A stretch of 36,498 nt of DNA from Actinophytocola sp. (GCF_009379765.1 NZ_WHTD01000079.1:1-36498), one strand, 5' to 3'; counted from the stretch's first letter, positions 16,629 to 25,713 are shown. Notes: a model not told the origin generated them from the sequence alone. Translations and numbers: made by a program.

Positions 16629-17680
16629 CTACCGGTGGCGCGAGTGCGCGGTGGCGGTGGTGGCGATGGCCTGGCCGGCGCCGGCACCCTCGGCTCGTTG
16701 GACCACCCGGCCGGCCTCGACGCGCAGGACGTGCTCCGTCTCGTTGCTCACCGCGGGGACGCCGGCCGCCGCGGCGATCGCGGCCCGCTCGTCCAGCACC
16801 ACCTGTAGCTCGGGCCACGCCCGTTCCGGGAAGGACTGGCGCAGGCAGCCGCACAGCTCGGTGACGGTCAGGCGGGCGAGCGGGCCCAGCTCGGCCGGCT
16901 CGTTGGTGACCAGCACGGCGGTGACTCCCGCGGTCGGCGCGGTGCCGAACCCACCCCGGACCGCTTCCTCGAGCGCTGCCAGGCGGTGCAGGCCGACGAC
17001 CGCCACCACGCCGTCGCCCAGGCGGGCCGGTGCGCCGGTCACCAGGTCCACCGCGTCGGGCGGCGACCACCCGGCGTCGGCCGGCGCCACGGGCGGGACC
17101 GCGGGCGGCGGGGCCCACCAGTCGTTCAGCTCGAGGGTCGCCAGCCGCTCGCATGCGCCGATCACGTCGAAGGGCTCCTCGAAGCCCGGTGCGACGGTCG
17201 ACAGCGAGCTGGCGCCGTGCAGCACCGTGAGCACCGTGGACGCCAGCCGCACCAGGCGGGCGCCCGGCTCGGGCGGGTCCAGGCGCTCCAACGCGAGGCT
17301 CAGCAGCAGCGCGTTCAACCGCAGCAGCTGCGTGTACGGCCGGCGCGGAACCTCGGCGAACAGGTCGGCGAACAGGTCGGGGTTGTCCGAACGCGACACC
17401 CACGCCCGAGCCAGCGAACCGAGTGCCTCCCGCGGCGTGTGGCCCAGCGAGGGGAGCGGCGGCACCGGCGCGGCGGCGACGCCTCGGCCAGCACCGCGAA
17501 GTACAGGGCGCGCTTGCCGGGGAAGTTCGAGTAGACCGCGCCGCGGGTGAGCTCCGCCCGCTCCGCGATCTCGTCGATCTTCGCGTCCCGGAAGCCGCGC
17601 TCGGCGAACTCGGACCGCGCCGCGGCCAGCATCTTCGCGCGGTTGCGCTCCCGGGTCTCCACTCTGCTCAGCCGGCTCAC
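16629..17680 (-). pseudogene. TetR regulator with C-terminal extension, one frame break
   Basis: The N-terminal frame (start 17680) has a clear TetR helix-turn-helix (RSEFAERGFRDAKIDEIAERAELTRGAVYSNFPGKRALYFAVLAE). Near 17480 the homology shifts frame and continues as APVPPLPSLGHTPREALGSLARAW, then the TetR ligand domain (FADLFAEVPRRPYTQLLRLNALLLSLALERL). After about residue 200 comes an extra segment of about 140 residues (DAVDLVTGAPARLGDGVVAVVGLH...ELCGCLRQSFPERAWPELQVVL) that looks redoxin-like, but is not firmly identified. Total length near 350 residues is unusual for TetR. The break is one base in a GCGG-rich tract and may be an error. It is divergent from the P450, with palindromes between. 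Confidence 0.75.
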
Positions 17681-17696
17681 CGCCCCAAAATACCGA

Positions 17697-17724
17697 CATC
17701 ATTCAGATGATGAGATCATATGAT
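17697..17724. promoter_or_regulatory. Palindromic operators between tetR and P450
   Basis: Two adjacent palindromes lie in the 67-bp divergent region: CATCAT-TCAG-ATGATG (17697-17712) and ATCATATGAT (17715-17724). They share the ATCAT/ATGAT half-sites. TetR proteins usually bind such sites in the intergenic region to repress both directions. AT content here is far above the surroundings. Confidence 0.65.
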
Positions 17725-17747
17725 TAGAACACTCCAAAGGAGGACGC

Positions 17748-18905
17748 ATGACCGTACCCGAGATCGACCTTGCCGACCCGGCGCTGCTGAGCGACCCGTT
17801 CACCGTGTACGGGCGCGTCCGGGAGGCGTCGCCGCTGGCCAGCATCCCCATTCCCGGCATCGGCGCCATGTGGGCGCTGACCAGGCACGACAACGCGCGC
17901 GCGATGCTCGCCGACCCGCGGTTCGAGATCAACGCGGCAAGCTTCCTGCGCCCCGAGGTCCCCGAGGACTGCCTGCCGTACATGCGCACGATGTCGGAGA
18001 TGGACGGCCCCGACCACGCCCGCCTCCGCAAGCTGGTCGCGCCCGCGTTCACCCCGCGCCGCGCCGAGCGGTTCCGGCCGCGCATCCAGCCGCTCGTGGA
18101 CGCGCTGCTCGACGACTTGCCCGCCGGCGACGTCGACCTCCTCGAGCACTTCGCCCGCCCGCTGCCGATCGACGTCATCTGCGAGCTCGTCGGCATCCCG
18201 CGCGCCGACCGCCCGGGGTGGCGGGAGTCGGGCGGCACGGTCGCGCGAGGCTCCGGGCCGGACTTCGCCGCCGCGATCCCCGTGATCATCGCCGGTGCCA
18301 AGGACGCCGTCGCCCGACACCGCGCCGACCCGGGCGACGACCTGCTCGACGACCTCATCCGGGTCCAGGCCGAGGACGGCGATCGGCTGAGCGACACCGA
18401 GCTGGTCACGCTCGTCTGGCACCTCGTGATCGCCGGCCAGACACCGGCCAACCTCATCGCCAACGCCGTCGCGCTGCTGCTCGCCGAGCCGAGGCACGTC
18501 GCCGCGTTCCACGCCGCGCCCGGGCGCGCGGTCGAGGAGCTGATCCGCTGGTGCGGCCCGGCGATGATGTCGATTCCCCGCTACGCCCGCGAGGACGTCG
18601 AGCTGTGCGGCGCGCGGGTGCGCAAGGGCGAGCCGGTCACCGCGGTGGTGGCGTCGGTCAACCGCGACCCGCGCGCCTTCACCGACCCCGACGAGCTCGA
18701 CCTCGGCCGGTCCGCGGCGCCGTCGGGCCACCTCGGGTTCGGGCACGGGCCACACTTCTGCCTCGGCGCGTCGCTGGCCCGGGTGCAGACCGAGGTCGCG
18801 CTCATCACGTTGCTCCGCCGCTTCCCGGGACTGTCCTTGGTGGACGCCGAGCGCGCCCCCGACCCGGGCACCTGGCGACTCGCCACGCTGCGGGTGACGC
18901 GGTGA
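17748..18905 (+). CDS. Cytochrome P450 monooxygenase
   Basis: A 385-residue soluble class I P450. The heme-binding loop is GFGHGPHFCLGASLA with the Cys ligand at 338; the K-helix ExxR is E264-L-I-R267. The I-helix reads LVIAGQTPANLI, where the usual acid-Thr pair after AG is replaced by T-P, which could alter oxygen activation or mark a non-standard reaction. No ferredoxin or reductase gene is adjacent, so it must borrow redox partners. AAAGGAGG lies 4 bp before the ATG. Control by the divergent TetR is likely. Substrate unknown; no other biosynthetic genes surround it. Confidence 0.93.
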   Translation: MTVPEIDLADPALLSDPFTVYGRVREASPLASIPIPGIGAMWALTRHDNARAMLADPRFEINAASFLRPEVPEDCLPYMRTMSEMDGPDHARLRKLVAPAFTPRRAERFRPRIQPLVDALLDDLPAGDVDLLEHFARPLPIDVICELVGIPRADRPGWRESGGTVARGSGPDFAAAIPVIIAGAKDAVARHRADPGDDLLDDLIRVQAEDGDRLSDTELVTLVWHLVIAGQTPANLIANAVALLLAEPRHVAAFHAAPGRAVEELIRWCGPAMMSIPRYAREDVELCGARVRKGEPVTAVVASVNRDPRAFTDPDELDLGRSAAPSGHLGFGHGPHFCLGASLARVQTEVALITLLRRFPGLSLVDAERAPDPGTWRLATLRVTR

Positions 18906-18949
18906 GCGGCGTCCCGCGCGCGGACCGGCGGCGCTGACACACTGGCGGC

Positions 18950-19732
18950 GTGACGAATCGCGCGTTGGTCCGCCGCCCGAGCCCGCGGCTGGCCCAGGGG
19001 CTGGTCTCCCACATCGACCGCCGGCCGGTGGACGTCGAGCTCGCCGCCGCGCAGTGGCAGCGTTACGTCGTCGCGCTGGCGGACGCGGGCTGGGAGGTCG
19101 TCGAGGTGCCACCCGCCGACGACTGCCCCGACTCGGTGTTCGTCGAGGATCCCGTTGTGGTGTACCGAGATCTGGCGGTGATCGCCCGCTCCGGCGCGCC
19201 CGCCCGGCGGCCGGAGGCGACCGGGGTGGAGACCGCGGTGCGGGCGGCCGGCTACCGGGTCGCGCACATCGTGGCGCCGGGCACCCTCGACGGCGGGGAC
19301 GTGCTGAAGATCGGCTCGACCGTCTATGTGGGACGCGGCGGCCGCACCAACGACGATGGCATCCGCCAGCTCGCGTCCCTGCTGGCCGCGACGGTCGTCC
19401 CGGTGCCGGTGACGAAGGTGCTGCACCTGAAGTCCGCCGTGACCGCACTGCCGGACGGGAGCGTGATCGGCTACCCGCCACTGGTCGACGACCCGTCGGT
19501 GTTCGCGGGCTTCCGCGCGGTGCCGGAGGAGGCCGGCTCGCATGTCGTGCTGCTGGGCGGGGACCGGGTGTTGATGGCGGCCTCCGCGCCGGCCACGGCG
19601 GCGTTGCTCGCGTCGATGGGCCTCGATCCGGTCGCCGTCGACATCAGCGAGTTCGAGAAGCTGGAGGGCTGCGTGACGTGCTTGTCGGTCCGCCTCAGAC
19701 CAGTGTCCGGTGCCGCGCCCGAAGCTCGGTGA
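18950..19732 (+). CDS. ddaH: Dimethylargininase (NG,NG-dimethylarginine dimethylaminohydrolase)
   Basis: A 260-residue member of the amidinotransferase/pentein superfamily. Landmarks are CPDSVFVEDPVVVYRDLAVI, GTLDGGDVLKIGSTVYVG, the catalytic-His region VTKVLHLKSAVTAL, and the C-terminal GCVTCLSVRLR containing the expected nucleophilic Cys. It hydrolyses methylated arginines to citrulline and methylamines. Bacterial homologues usually end at or just after SVRLR, whereas here the frame reads on for PVSGAAPEAR. The missing canonical end (SVRLR-stop) is found at 29889, which suggests the 3' end was displaced by inserted DNA. Start is a GTG with a leaderless-type CACACT 6 bp upstream. Confidence 0.9.
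   Translation: MTNRALVRRPSPRLAQGLVSHIDRRPVDVELAAAQWQRYVVALADAGWEVVEVPPADDCPDSVFVEDPVVVYRDLAVIARSGAPARRPEATGVETAVRAAGYRVAHIVAPGTLDGGDVLKIGSTVYVGRGGRTNDDGIRQLASLLAATVVPVPVTKVLHLKSAVTALPDGSVIGYPPLVDDPSVFAGFRAVPEEAGSHVVLLGGDRVLMAASAPATAALLASMGLDPVAVDISEFEKLEGCVTCLSVRLRPVSGAAPEAR
19659..19696 (+). repeat. Left copy of 38-bp direct repeat (ddaH 3' end; possible attL)
   Basis: This stretch, covering the codons for LEGCVTCLSVRL, recurs in the same orientation at 29846-29883 with 33 of 38 bases identical. The last 14 bases, TGTCGGTCCGCCTC, are identical. Beyond the right edge the ddaH frame runs into unrelated sequence. Confidence 0.65.
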
Positions 19733-19920
19733 CGAGGTCGGCGGCCGCCGGTGAGCGCGTCGCCGAGTTCGGTGGGTTGTGTTGATGGTGGCCGGCAGTC
19801 CAGAAATAGAGGTGGTACCGACCCACCTCATCGCCGTACTACCGGAGATGTACCACCGGCGCGTCCGCGTTAGCCGCGAGCCGGATGTCCATGCCACGCT
19901 CGGTTTCTACCCTTGCTCTC

Positions 19921-21545
19921 ATGATCACGACTCGGAGTCGGTTGTTCCTCGTCGCCGGACTGTCCGCGATGAGCAGCCTGGGTTTGGCAGTGTCGCTGCG
20001 CTTTCCCGAATTGCTGTTGGATGATCCGGCGCTGGCCGGTTCGCTCGGGGTCGCCCGCACCGTCGCGTCGCTGGCGAGCTTGCTCGGCCTGCTGGCCGCC
20101 GGTGCCGGGCTGGTGGCGCTGGCCCGAGCGTTCACCCCGAAGCGGCGACTGGTAACCGTTCTCGGCTTGGTGGGTGGCCTGTCCTGGGTGGCGAGCGCGC
20201 TGCTGGGGTTGGTCCTGGTGCCGTTGTGGGCCAACGGCGGCTCGGCCGGCGTGCGGCCGGTCGCCGGCATCGCGTTTGGGTGCTTCACGATCGTCGCACC
20301 GCTCGCGCTGGCCGGCTGGACGGTGGGGCTGGTGCGGCGGCTCGGTCGCGCTCGCGTCACCGGGGTACTCGGTGCGCTGGGGTTGGTGCTGACCGTCGGG
20401 CGTTCGGTGCTGTGGGCGGTCGACGCGGCCCTACCGGCGGTCGACGGCTACTACGTCGCCTCGGCGATCGTGACCGTCCTCGCGCTGCTCGGCTTCCCCA
20501 TGTGGTTGTTCTGGCTGGTCCGTATCGGGTCCACTTTAGACGGCGATCGACCCCGGCTGGCCGTAGCGCTGCTTGGCGTCGTCGCCGTGCTGGCGCAGGT
20601 CGCGGTGACCACGGCCGGCACGCCGGTACCGGCCGGCGACGGCGTCCCGTCGGTACCGAGCGTCGGCGGCTCCGCCATCTACCTGCTCATGCTGGCCATT
20701 GCCGACATGCCGCCGACCAGCCGCGAGGAGCTGCTGGCACAGCGGCAGGACGACCACCATGCCCGGGTGGAGACACCGCCGGGTGCCACACTGGAGAGCG
20801 TCGACATGGGCGGCGTCCCGGCCGAACGTATCTGCGCGGGCGGCGCGGCGGCGGATCGCGCGGTGCTGTACCTGCACGGCGGCGGTTTCGTGCTGCCGCT
20901 GGGCAACGGCGGTCGCCGGTTGGCGGCCGCCCTGTCACGGGCGAGTGGTGGTTGCGCATTCGTGCCCAACTACCGGCTCGCGCCGGAGCACCCGTTCCCC
21001 GCGCAGGTGGAGGATTCCGTGCGGGCCTACCGGTGGCTTCGCGGGCAGGGAATCGCGGCCTCCCGGATGGTGATCGCCGGGGACTCCGCGGGCGCCACGG
21101 TCACGCTGTCCACCGCACTGTCCTTACGCGACAGCGGGGACGAGCTGCCGGCCGCCTTGGTCGCGCTGTCCCCGGCCACCGACTTTACGCTGAGCGGCGC
21201 GACCCACCGGACCAAGGCGGCCAGCGACGCCGTGCTGGGCCCCGCGGACGTGGCCTTCTCGGTACGCAGCTACCTGGGCGCGACCGATCCGCGCGACCCG
21301 CTGGCCTCCCCGCTCTACGCGGAGGTTCACGGGCTTCCCCCGACCCTGCTGATGGCGGCAGCCAGGAGGTGCTGGCGAGCGACTCGATCCGGATGGCCGA
21401 CCGGCTGCGCGACGCAGCCGTGCCGGTACAGCTCGAGGTCTGGCCGGGCATGACGCACGTCTGGATGTCGGTCGTCGAGGAGATCATGGAGGCGCACCTG
21501 GCCGTCCGGCACATCACGGACTTCGTCGCGCGTCATGTCTCGTAA
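19921..21545 (+). pseudogene. Alpha/beta hydrolase with N-terminal membrane domain, one frame break
   Basis: Residues 1 to about 260 form about seven hydrophobic segments. A cytosolic or surface esterase domain of the hormone-sensitive-lipase family follows, with YLHGGGFVLPLG (oxyanion hole), YRLAPEHPFPAQ and GDSAGATV (nucleophile Ser). Near 21360 one G appears missing from a G run, and homology continues in another frame (SQEVLASDSIRMADRLRDAAVPVQLEVWPGMTHVW, with the catalytic His). The rebuilt length is about 541 residues. A membrane-esterase fusion of this kind is uncommon. TACCCT followed by 7 bp and then ATG suggests a leaderless transcript. It overlaps or abuts the histidine kinase gene downstream. 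Confidence 0.8.
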
Positions 21546-21567
21546 GGGTGTCCGTACGCTGACGCTC

Positions 21568-22674
21568 ATGCGGACAATCCGGGCCGCCGTCGCGCGCCAC
21601 CCGATGCTCGCGGACGCGGTGCTCGCTGCGGCGCTGGCCGCGCTGCTTGCGCGCGTGACGGCCGAGCTCGGCACCGTCCCGACGTGGGGGTGGGTGTGGC
21701 TCGCGGCGCTGCACCTGCCGCTGGTGTGGCGGCGGCGCTGGCCGGCGGCCGTGTTCTGGATCGTGGTGGTGATCGCGTTCACAGCGGTGAGCCTCGGTGC
21801 CGCCGGGCCGGCCCTGCTGATCGTACCGACGGTCGCCGGCTACACCGTCGCGCGACACCGGCCGCGGCGTGAGCTGTGGCCGCTGGTTGTGCCGGTGGTC
21901 GCGTTCGTCGCCGGGTGGGTAGGCAACGGGGGACCTCTGTCGGACGCGCTGGCCCTGGTGGCCGGGTTCGCCGTCGCCGTCCTGCTCGGCACGAACATCC
22001 AGACCCGCCTGGCCTATCTCGCCGAGTTCGAGGAGCGCGCTCGTGCCCTCGAGCGGGAGCGGATCGCCCGCGAGATGCACGACATCGTGGCGCACAGCCT
22101 GGCCGTCATCGTGACGCTGGCCGACGGCGCCGTGGCCATGACACCCGCCGATCCCGGGCGCGGCGTCCACCTGATGCGCACGACGTCGACGACCGCGCGG
22201 CAGGCGCTGACCGACATCCGCCGCCTGATCGGCACCCTACGTCTGTCCGAAGCCGACGATCAGCCGCCCGTGCCGCAGCCGGGTCTGCACGATCTCGAGG
22301 AGCTGGTCGGGCAGGTGCGCGGGGCCGGGCTGGACCTGACCCTGACCCGGACCGGCACACCGGGCTGCTGGGGGCCTGGGGCCGAGCTCGCGATCTACCG
22401 GATCGTCCAGGAGGCGCTCACCAACACCATCAAGCACGCCGGACCGCACGCCAGGGCCGAGGTCCGGCTGCGCTGCGCGGAAACTGCCGCCGATGTGGAG
22501 ATCGTCGACGACGGCGGCGACCGGCCGGCCGCTGCGTCTCCCGGCGCCGGACACGGCCTGACCGGGATGATCGAGCGGGCCGCGCCCTACGGCGGCCGGG
22601 TGGAGGCCGGGCCCGCTCCCGGCCGCGGCTGGCGGGTGCACGCGTGCCTGTCCTTCGGCGAGTCGGCCGGATGA
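21568..22674 (+). CDS. NarL-type sensor histidine kinase
   Basis: A 368-residue kinase (an in-frame ATG at 21535 would give 379). The N-terminal half has about four or five membrane segments with little extracellular loop. The DHp/HisKA_3 box is RERIAREMHDIVAHSLAVIV, with the phospho-His. The catalytic domain shows the N-box EALTNTIKHA, the D-box EIVDDGG and a G-box HGLTGMIERA. It pairs with the next gene through an ATGA overlap. ATG 21568 is chosen because TACGCT lies 7 bp upstream (leaderless pattern) and no ribosome site precedes either ATG. Stimulus unknown; the adjacent membrane esterase may be a target or partner. Confidence 0.9.
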   Translation: MRTIRAAVARHPMLADAVLAAALAALLARVTAELGTVPTWGWVWLAALHLPLVWRRRWPAAVFWIVVVIAFTAVSLGAAGPALLIVPTVAGYTVARHRPRRELWPLVVPVVAFVAGWVGNGGPLSDALALVAGFAVAVLLGTNIQTRLAYLAEFEERARALERERIAREMHDIVAHSLAVIVTLADGAVAMTPADPGRGVHLMRTTSTTARQALTDIRRLIGTLRLSEADDQPPVPQPGLHDLEELVGQVRGAGLDLTLTRTGTPGCWGPGAELAIYRIVQEALTNTIKHAGPHARAEVRLRCAETAADVEIVDDGGDRPAAASPGAGHGLTGMIERAAPYGGRVEAGPAPGRGWRVHACLSFGESAG

Positions 22675-23339
22675 GCATCCGGGTGCTGCTCGTGGACGAC
22701 CAGTCGCTGGTGCGGCTGGGATTCCGGGCCATGCTGGACCAGCAGCCCGATCTCGACGTGGTCGGCGAGGCCGGCGACGGGGCGTACGCCATCAGTATGA
22801 CCAGGGCGCTGCGGCCAGACGTCGTGCTGATGGACGTGCGCATGCCCACGATGGACGGCATCGAGGCGACGAGGTGGATCGTCGAATCCGGTTCCGCCAC
22901 GCGGATTCTGGTGCTGACCACGTTCGACCTCGACGAGTACGTTTTCGCCGCGCTGCGCGCAGGCGCGAGCGGGTTCCTGCTGAAGGACGCCATGCCGGAG
23001 GACCTGGTGGCCGGCATCCGCACCGTCGCCTGCGGCGACGCCGCAGTCGCTCCCGGCGTCACCCGCCGCCTGATCGAGGCATTCGCCCATCACCTCCCGG
23101 CCGGTCGTGCCTCGATCGACGATCGTCTCGACCAGCTCACCACGCGGGAACGCGAAGTCCTCGGTGAGCTGGCCAGGGCCCGCTCCAACGGCGAGATCGC
23201 GCAGCGGCTGCACATCACCCAGGCCACCGTCAAGGTGCACGTGAGCCGCATCCTCACCAAGCTCGACCTGCACGACCGCGCCCAGGTCGTCGTCTTCGCC
23301 TACGAGAACGGCGTCATCCGGCCGGGAACGGGCGCCTGA
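22671..23339 (+). CDS. NarL/FixJ-family response regulator
   Basis: A 222-residue regulator translationally coupled to the kinase (ATGA). The receiver domain (about 1-120) has VLLVDDQSLVRLGF, the phospho-acceptor Asp in VVLMDVRMPTMDG, the Thr in LVLTTFDLDEYV and the Lys in GFLLKDAMPEDL. The LuxR-type helix-turn-helix (about 155-215) reads LTTREREVLGELARARSNGEIAQRLHITQATVKVHVSRIL. All key residues are present, so it should be phosphorylated by the preceding kinase. Its targets cannot be read from the sequence. Confidence 0.93.
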   Translation: MSIRVLLVDDQSLVRLGFRAMLDQQPDLDVVGEAGDGAYAISMTRALRPDVVLMDVRMPTMDGIEATRWIVESGSATRILVLTTFDLDEYVFAALRAGASGFLLKDAMPEDLVAGIRTVACGDAAVAPGVTRRLIEAFAHHLPAGRASIDDRLDQLTTREREVLGELARARSNGEIAQRLHITQATVKVHVSRILTKLDLHDRAQVVVFAYENGVIRPGTGA

Positions 23340-23589
23340 CCACAGTCCACTGGAGGAAACGCCGTGGCGCACCACGCACACGTCCTGCCAGGAGTGCCCG
23401 CGTAGGCCTACGCGATTGGATCGACAGCACCGATTGGCAGGAGTTCGTGCTGCGTTCCCAGGAACCCAAACGCGCCGCGTTGAGCGGGCTGGCGCCGATC
23501 GCGCCGCAAAACCTGCCCCGGGGCATCGGGGTGGCCGAGCCGCCGCTCGCAGTAGATGCGATCCTGTCGCGTTCAGTCCGAGCCAGCGC

Positions 23590-23634
23590 GAGTGCGGTCG
23601 CGAGGGTGTCTAGATCGTTCGTCACACAATGATC
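23590..23634 (-). pseudogene. Transposase 5' scar
   Basis: On the minus strand a GTG opens VTNDLDTLATAL, which is the typical beginning of a large actinomycete transposase family, but the homology stops after about 12 codons. The 464-bp gap 23340-23805 contains no intact gene; a plus-strand open stretch around 23415-23630 has no recognisable product. Taken as an IS scar. Identification rests on a short motif. Confidence 0.45.
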
Positions 23635-23805
23635 ATGGACACCTCGCCTCATGCGCCCAACTACCCCTTGGAATTAGTCATCTAGGACTGTCGAACCGCC
23701 CGAAACTGGTCGCGGCCGCGATGTCAGAGCCTGTCCAATTTGCCGGAGCACCCGCGTCGAAGTACTGACGTCGCCTATCCGGCGGCCCATCCAGAGGAGG
23801 AACCC

Positions 23806-24201
23806 ATGACGGGACAGGACGAAGCCGCGATACGAGCCGTGCTGGCCGACATCTACGCGGCGCTGGCAGCCGGCGACGCCGACGCGTACGCGGCGTACTA
23901 CGCCGAGCACGCCACCGTGCTCACGCCGGGCCAGGCGCATTGGGGCCGTGAGGCGCTGCGCAAAACTCTCGCCGAGTGGTTCTCCGGTCCGCTGCGCGGC
24001 GCCCGGGGCGTGTACGAACCGGCGAAGCTGTGGTTCGTGGGTACCGACGCGGCGATCGTGATCAGCCGTGGCTCGGTGCTGTTGGCCGGCCAGACGGAGA
24101 TCTCGCCCACGGACGAGTTCATCGACACCTGGGTGTTCGGCCGTACGTCCGACGGCTGGCTGGTCGAAGCGTTCCACAGCTGCCCCGAGCACGCCGCCTG
24201 A
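23806..24201 (+). CDS. SnoaL-like / SgcJ-EcaC family protein
   Basis: A 131-residue single-domain alpha+beta barrel of the NTF2-like superfamily. The pattern AIRAVLADIYAALAAGDADAYAAYYAEHATVLTPGQ, then the EFIDTWVFGRTSDGWLVEAFHSCP strand end, matches SgcJ/EcaC-type proteins. Such folds act as cyclases, isomerases or small-ligand binders; function here is unassigned. GAGGAGG lies 5 bp upstream of the ATG at 23806. It is followed by a strong bidirectional terminator and appears monocistronic. Confidence 0.85.
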   Translation: MTGQDEAAIRAVLADIYAALAAGDADAYAAYYAEHATVLTPGQAHWGREALRKTLAEWFSGPLRGARGVYEPAKLWFVGTDAAIVISRGSVLLAGQTEISPTDEFIDTWVFGRTSDGWLVEAFHSCPEHAA

Positions 24202-24204
24202 GCG

Positions 24205-24240
24205 CGGGCGGTGAGCCGGGTGGGCCCGGCTCACCGCCCG
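24205..24240. terminator. Bidirectional terminator
   Basis: A perfect 16-bp inverted repeat, CGGGCGGTGAGCCGGG (24205-24220) and CCCGGCTCACCGCCCG (24225-24240), with a TGGG loop, between the convergent SnoaL-like and reductase genes. Confidence 0.9.
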
Positions 24241-24265
24241 ACACCTGAGCACTGAGTATCGGACG

Positions 24266-24808
24266 CTACGCGGGGTCGGCACGTGCGTAGGACAGGGAAA
24301 CGACCCCGGACGACCGGGCCTGCGCCGAGCGCAGTCGCAGGTGGGTCGCCGGTGCGAGGCGAAACAGCGGGACACCGTCGCCGATCAGCAGGGGAAACAC
24401 CCAGAAGCCGACCTCGTCGACCAGGTCGTGGGCGAGCAGGGTTCGGGCCAGTTGGCCGAACCCGTACATCACGAGATACCCGTCGCCCTCCGACTTGAGC
24501 CGGGCGACGCTCCCCACCGGGTCGTCGGACACCAGCGTGCTGTTGGTCCACTCGACCGCGGTCAATGTCGACGAGAAGACGTACTTGCGGATCCCGTTCA
24601 CGCGGTCGGCATACGGGCCGGTGTCCGCCGGCCAGGTCTCGGCGAAGTACTCGTACGTGACCCGGCCCATCACCATCGCGTCGCTGTCCCGCAGCAGCGC
24701 GAGCGAGCTTTCGGCCGCCTCCTCGTCGAAGTACGGGCCTGCCCACGACCGCGGGTCGCCGTACACGCCGTCGAGGGTGACCAACGTGTTCACGATGAGC
24801 TTGCGCAT
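24266..24808 (-). CDS. Dihydrofolate reductase family protein (RibD C-terminal type)
   Basis: A 180-residue reductase starting MRKLIVNTLVTLDGVYGDP, with MVMGRVTYEYFAETWP and later DGYLVMYGFGQLARTLLAHDLVDEVGFWVFPLLIGDG, which is the pattern of the RibD/YyaP dihydrofolate-reductase-like family. These bind NADPH; most lack a proven substrate. The start overlaps the stop of the upstream hydrolase (TGATG), so the two are translationally coupled and may act on the same compound. Confidence 0.88.
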   Translation of the reverse strand: MRKLIVNTLVTLDGVYGDPRSWAGPYFDEEAAESSLALLRDSDAMVMGRVTYEYFAETWPADTGPYADRVNGIRKYVFSSTLTAVEWTNSTLVSDDPVGSVARLKSEGDGYLVMYGFGQLARTLLAHDLVDEVGFWVFPLLIGDGVPLFRLAPATHLRLRSAQARSSGVVSLSYARADPA

Positions 24809-25713
24809 CACAGCCCCAACCGAGGACGTGCCCATGAGGCGAACCGGGCGAGCGCGTCGTCCGCCTCCGGCGCGTACCCGGCCGCCATCTGGAACGTGTG
24901 CTGCTGCTCGGGGAAGACGTCCAGGCGCACGTCGACACCCGCGGCCTTCGCGTGCTCGGCAAGCCGCTGTGCGTCGCCCAGGCCTGTCTCGTCCGCCCCG
25001 GCCTGCACGAACATCGGCGGGAACCCGGCAAGATCGGCATAGAGCGGATTCACCAGCGGGTCCTTCGGGCTGTACCCGTCGCTGAGGTGCAGGTCGACCA
25101 GCGGTTGGATGAACTCCCTGCGGAAGTACGGATCCTTCTCCCGGTTCGCTTCCAGCGTCTCGCTCGTCAGTTCCATGTCGACCCACGGCGACATGAGCAA
25201 CAGCGCGGCCGGCAGCGGCAGATCCAGCTCCCTGGCACGGAGCACAGCGGTGACACACAGGCCGCCGCCGGACGAGTCGCCCGACAACGCGATGTGCTCT
25301 GCGGCGTACCCCTGTTCGAGGAGCCACCGGTAGGTGCTGACGGCGTCGTGCAGCGGCGCCGGGTGGTGATATTCCGGATTGAGCCGGTAGTGCACGAGCA
25401 ACGCCTTGGCGCCGACCGCCTTCGCGAGGTGGCCGAACAGCTTGCGGTGCGTGTACAGCGATCCACCGACGAAACCGCCGCCGTGCAGCCCCAAGATCAC
25501 GCGATCGGGCGCGGCGGACTTCGGCGTGATCCACATCGCCGGTCGGCCGGGCTCGTCGGTCTCGCTGTAGTCCACCCCGCGCGGCTCGCGGGTTATGTCT
25601 GCCCAGTGCTCACCGTTCTCGACGCGTTGCTGGGGATCCAGGTCCGGGTCGGTGAGCTCCTGCGCCCAGCGCACGTACATCTCCCGGACCGCCGCCGACT
25701 GCCTGCTTGCCAT
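24808..25713 (-). CDS. Alpha/beta hydrolase, hormone-sensitive-lipase family
   Basis: A 301-residue esterase/lipase. The oxyanion motif is LGLHGGGFVGGSLYTHRK, the nucleophile elbow ALSGDSSGGGL, the acid is in FVQAGADETGLGDA, and the His in FPEQQHTFQMAAG. No signal peptide, so intracellular. GAGAGG precedes the ATG. It begins 77 bp after the end of the ECF42 sigma gene on the same strand and is coupled to the reductase. It may belong to the sigma regulon, as reductases and hydrolases often accompany such regulators. Confidence 0.92.
   Translation of the reverse strand: MASRQSAAVREMYVRWAQELTDPDLDPQQRVENGEHWADITREPRGVDYSETDEPGRPAMWITPKSAAPDRVILGLHGGGFVGGSLYTHRKLFGHLAKAVGAKALLVHYRLNPEYHHPAPLHDAVSTYRWLLEQGYAAEHIALSGDSSGGGLCVTAVLRARELDLPLPAALLLMSPWVDMELTSETLEANREKDPYFRREFIQPLVDLHLSDGYSPKDPLVNPLYADLAGFPPMFVQAGADETGLGDAQRLAEHAKAAGVDVRLDVFPEQQHTFQMAAGYAPEADDALARFASWARPRLGL

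Noticed and set aside
17748..19732. P450 and dimethylargininase as part of a secondary-metabolite cluster
   Set aside because: No PKS, NRPS, terpene or tailoring genes lie around them; the simple TetR/P450 arrangement explains the context.
23415..23632. Short plus-strand ORFs in the 23.3-23.8 kb gap
   Set aside because: No ribosome site or recognisable family, and the open frames on both strands overlap as chance high-GC frames.
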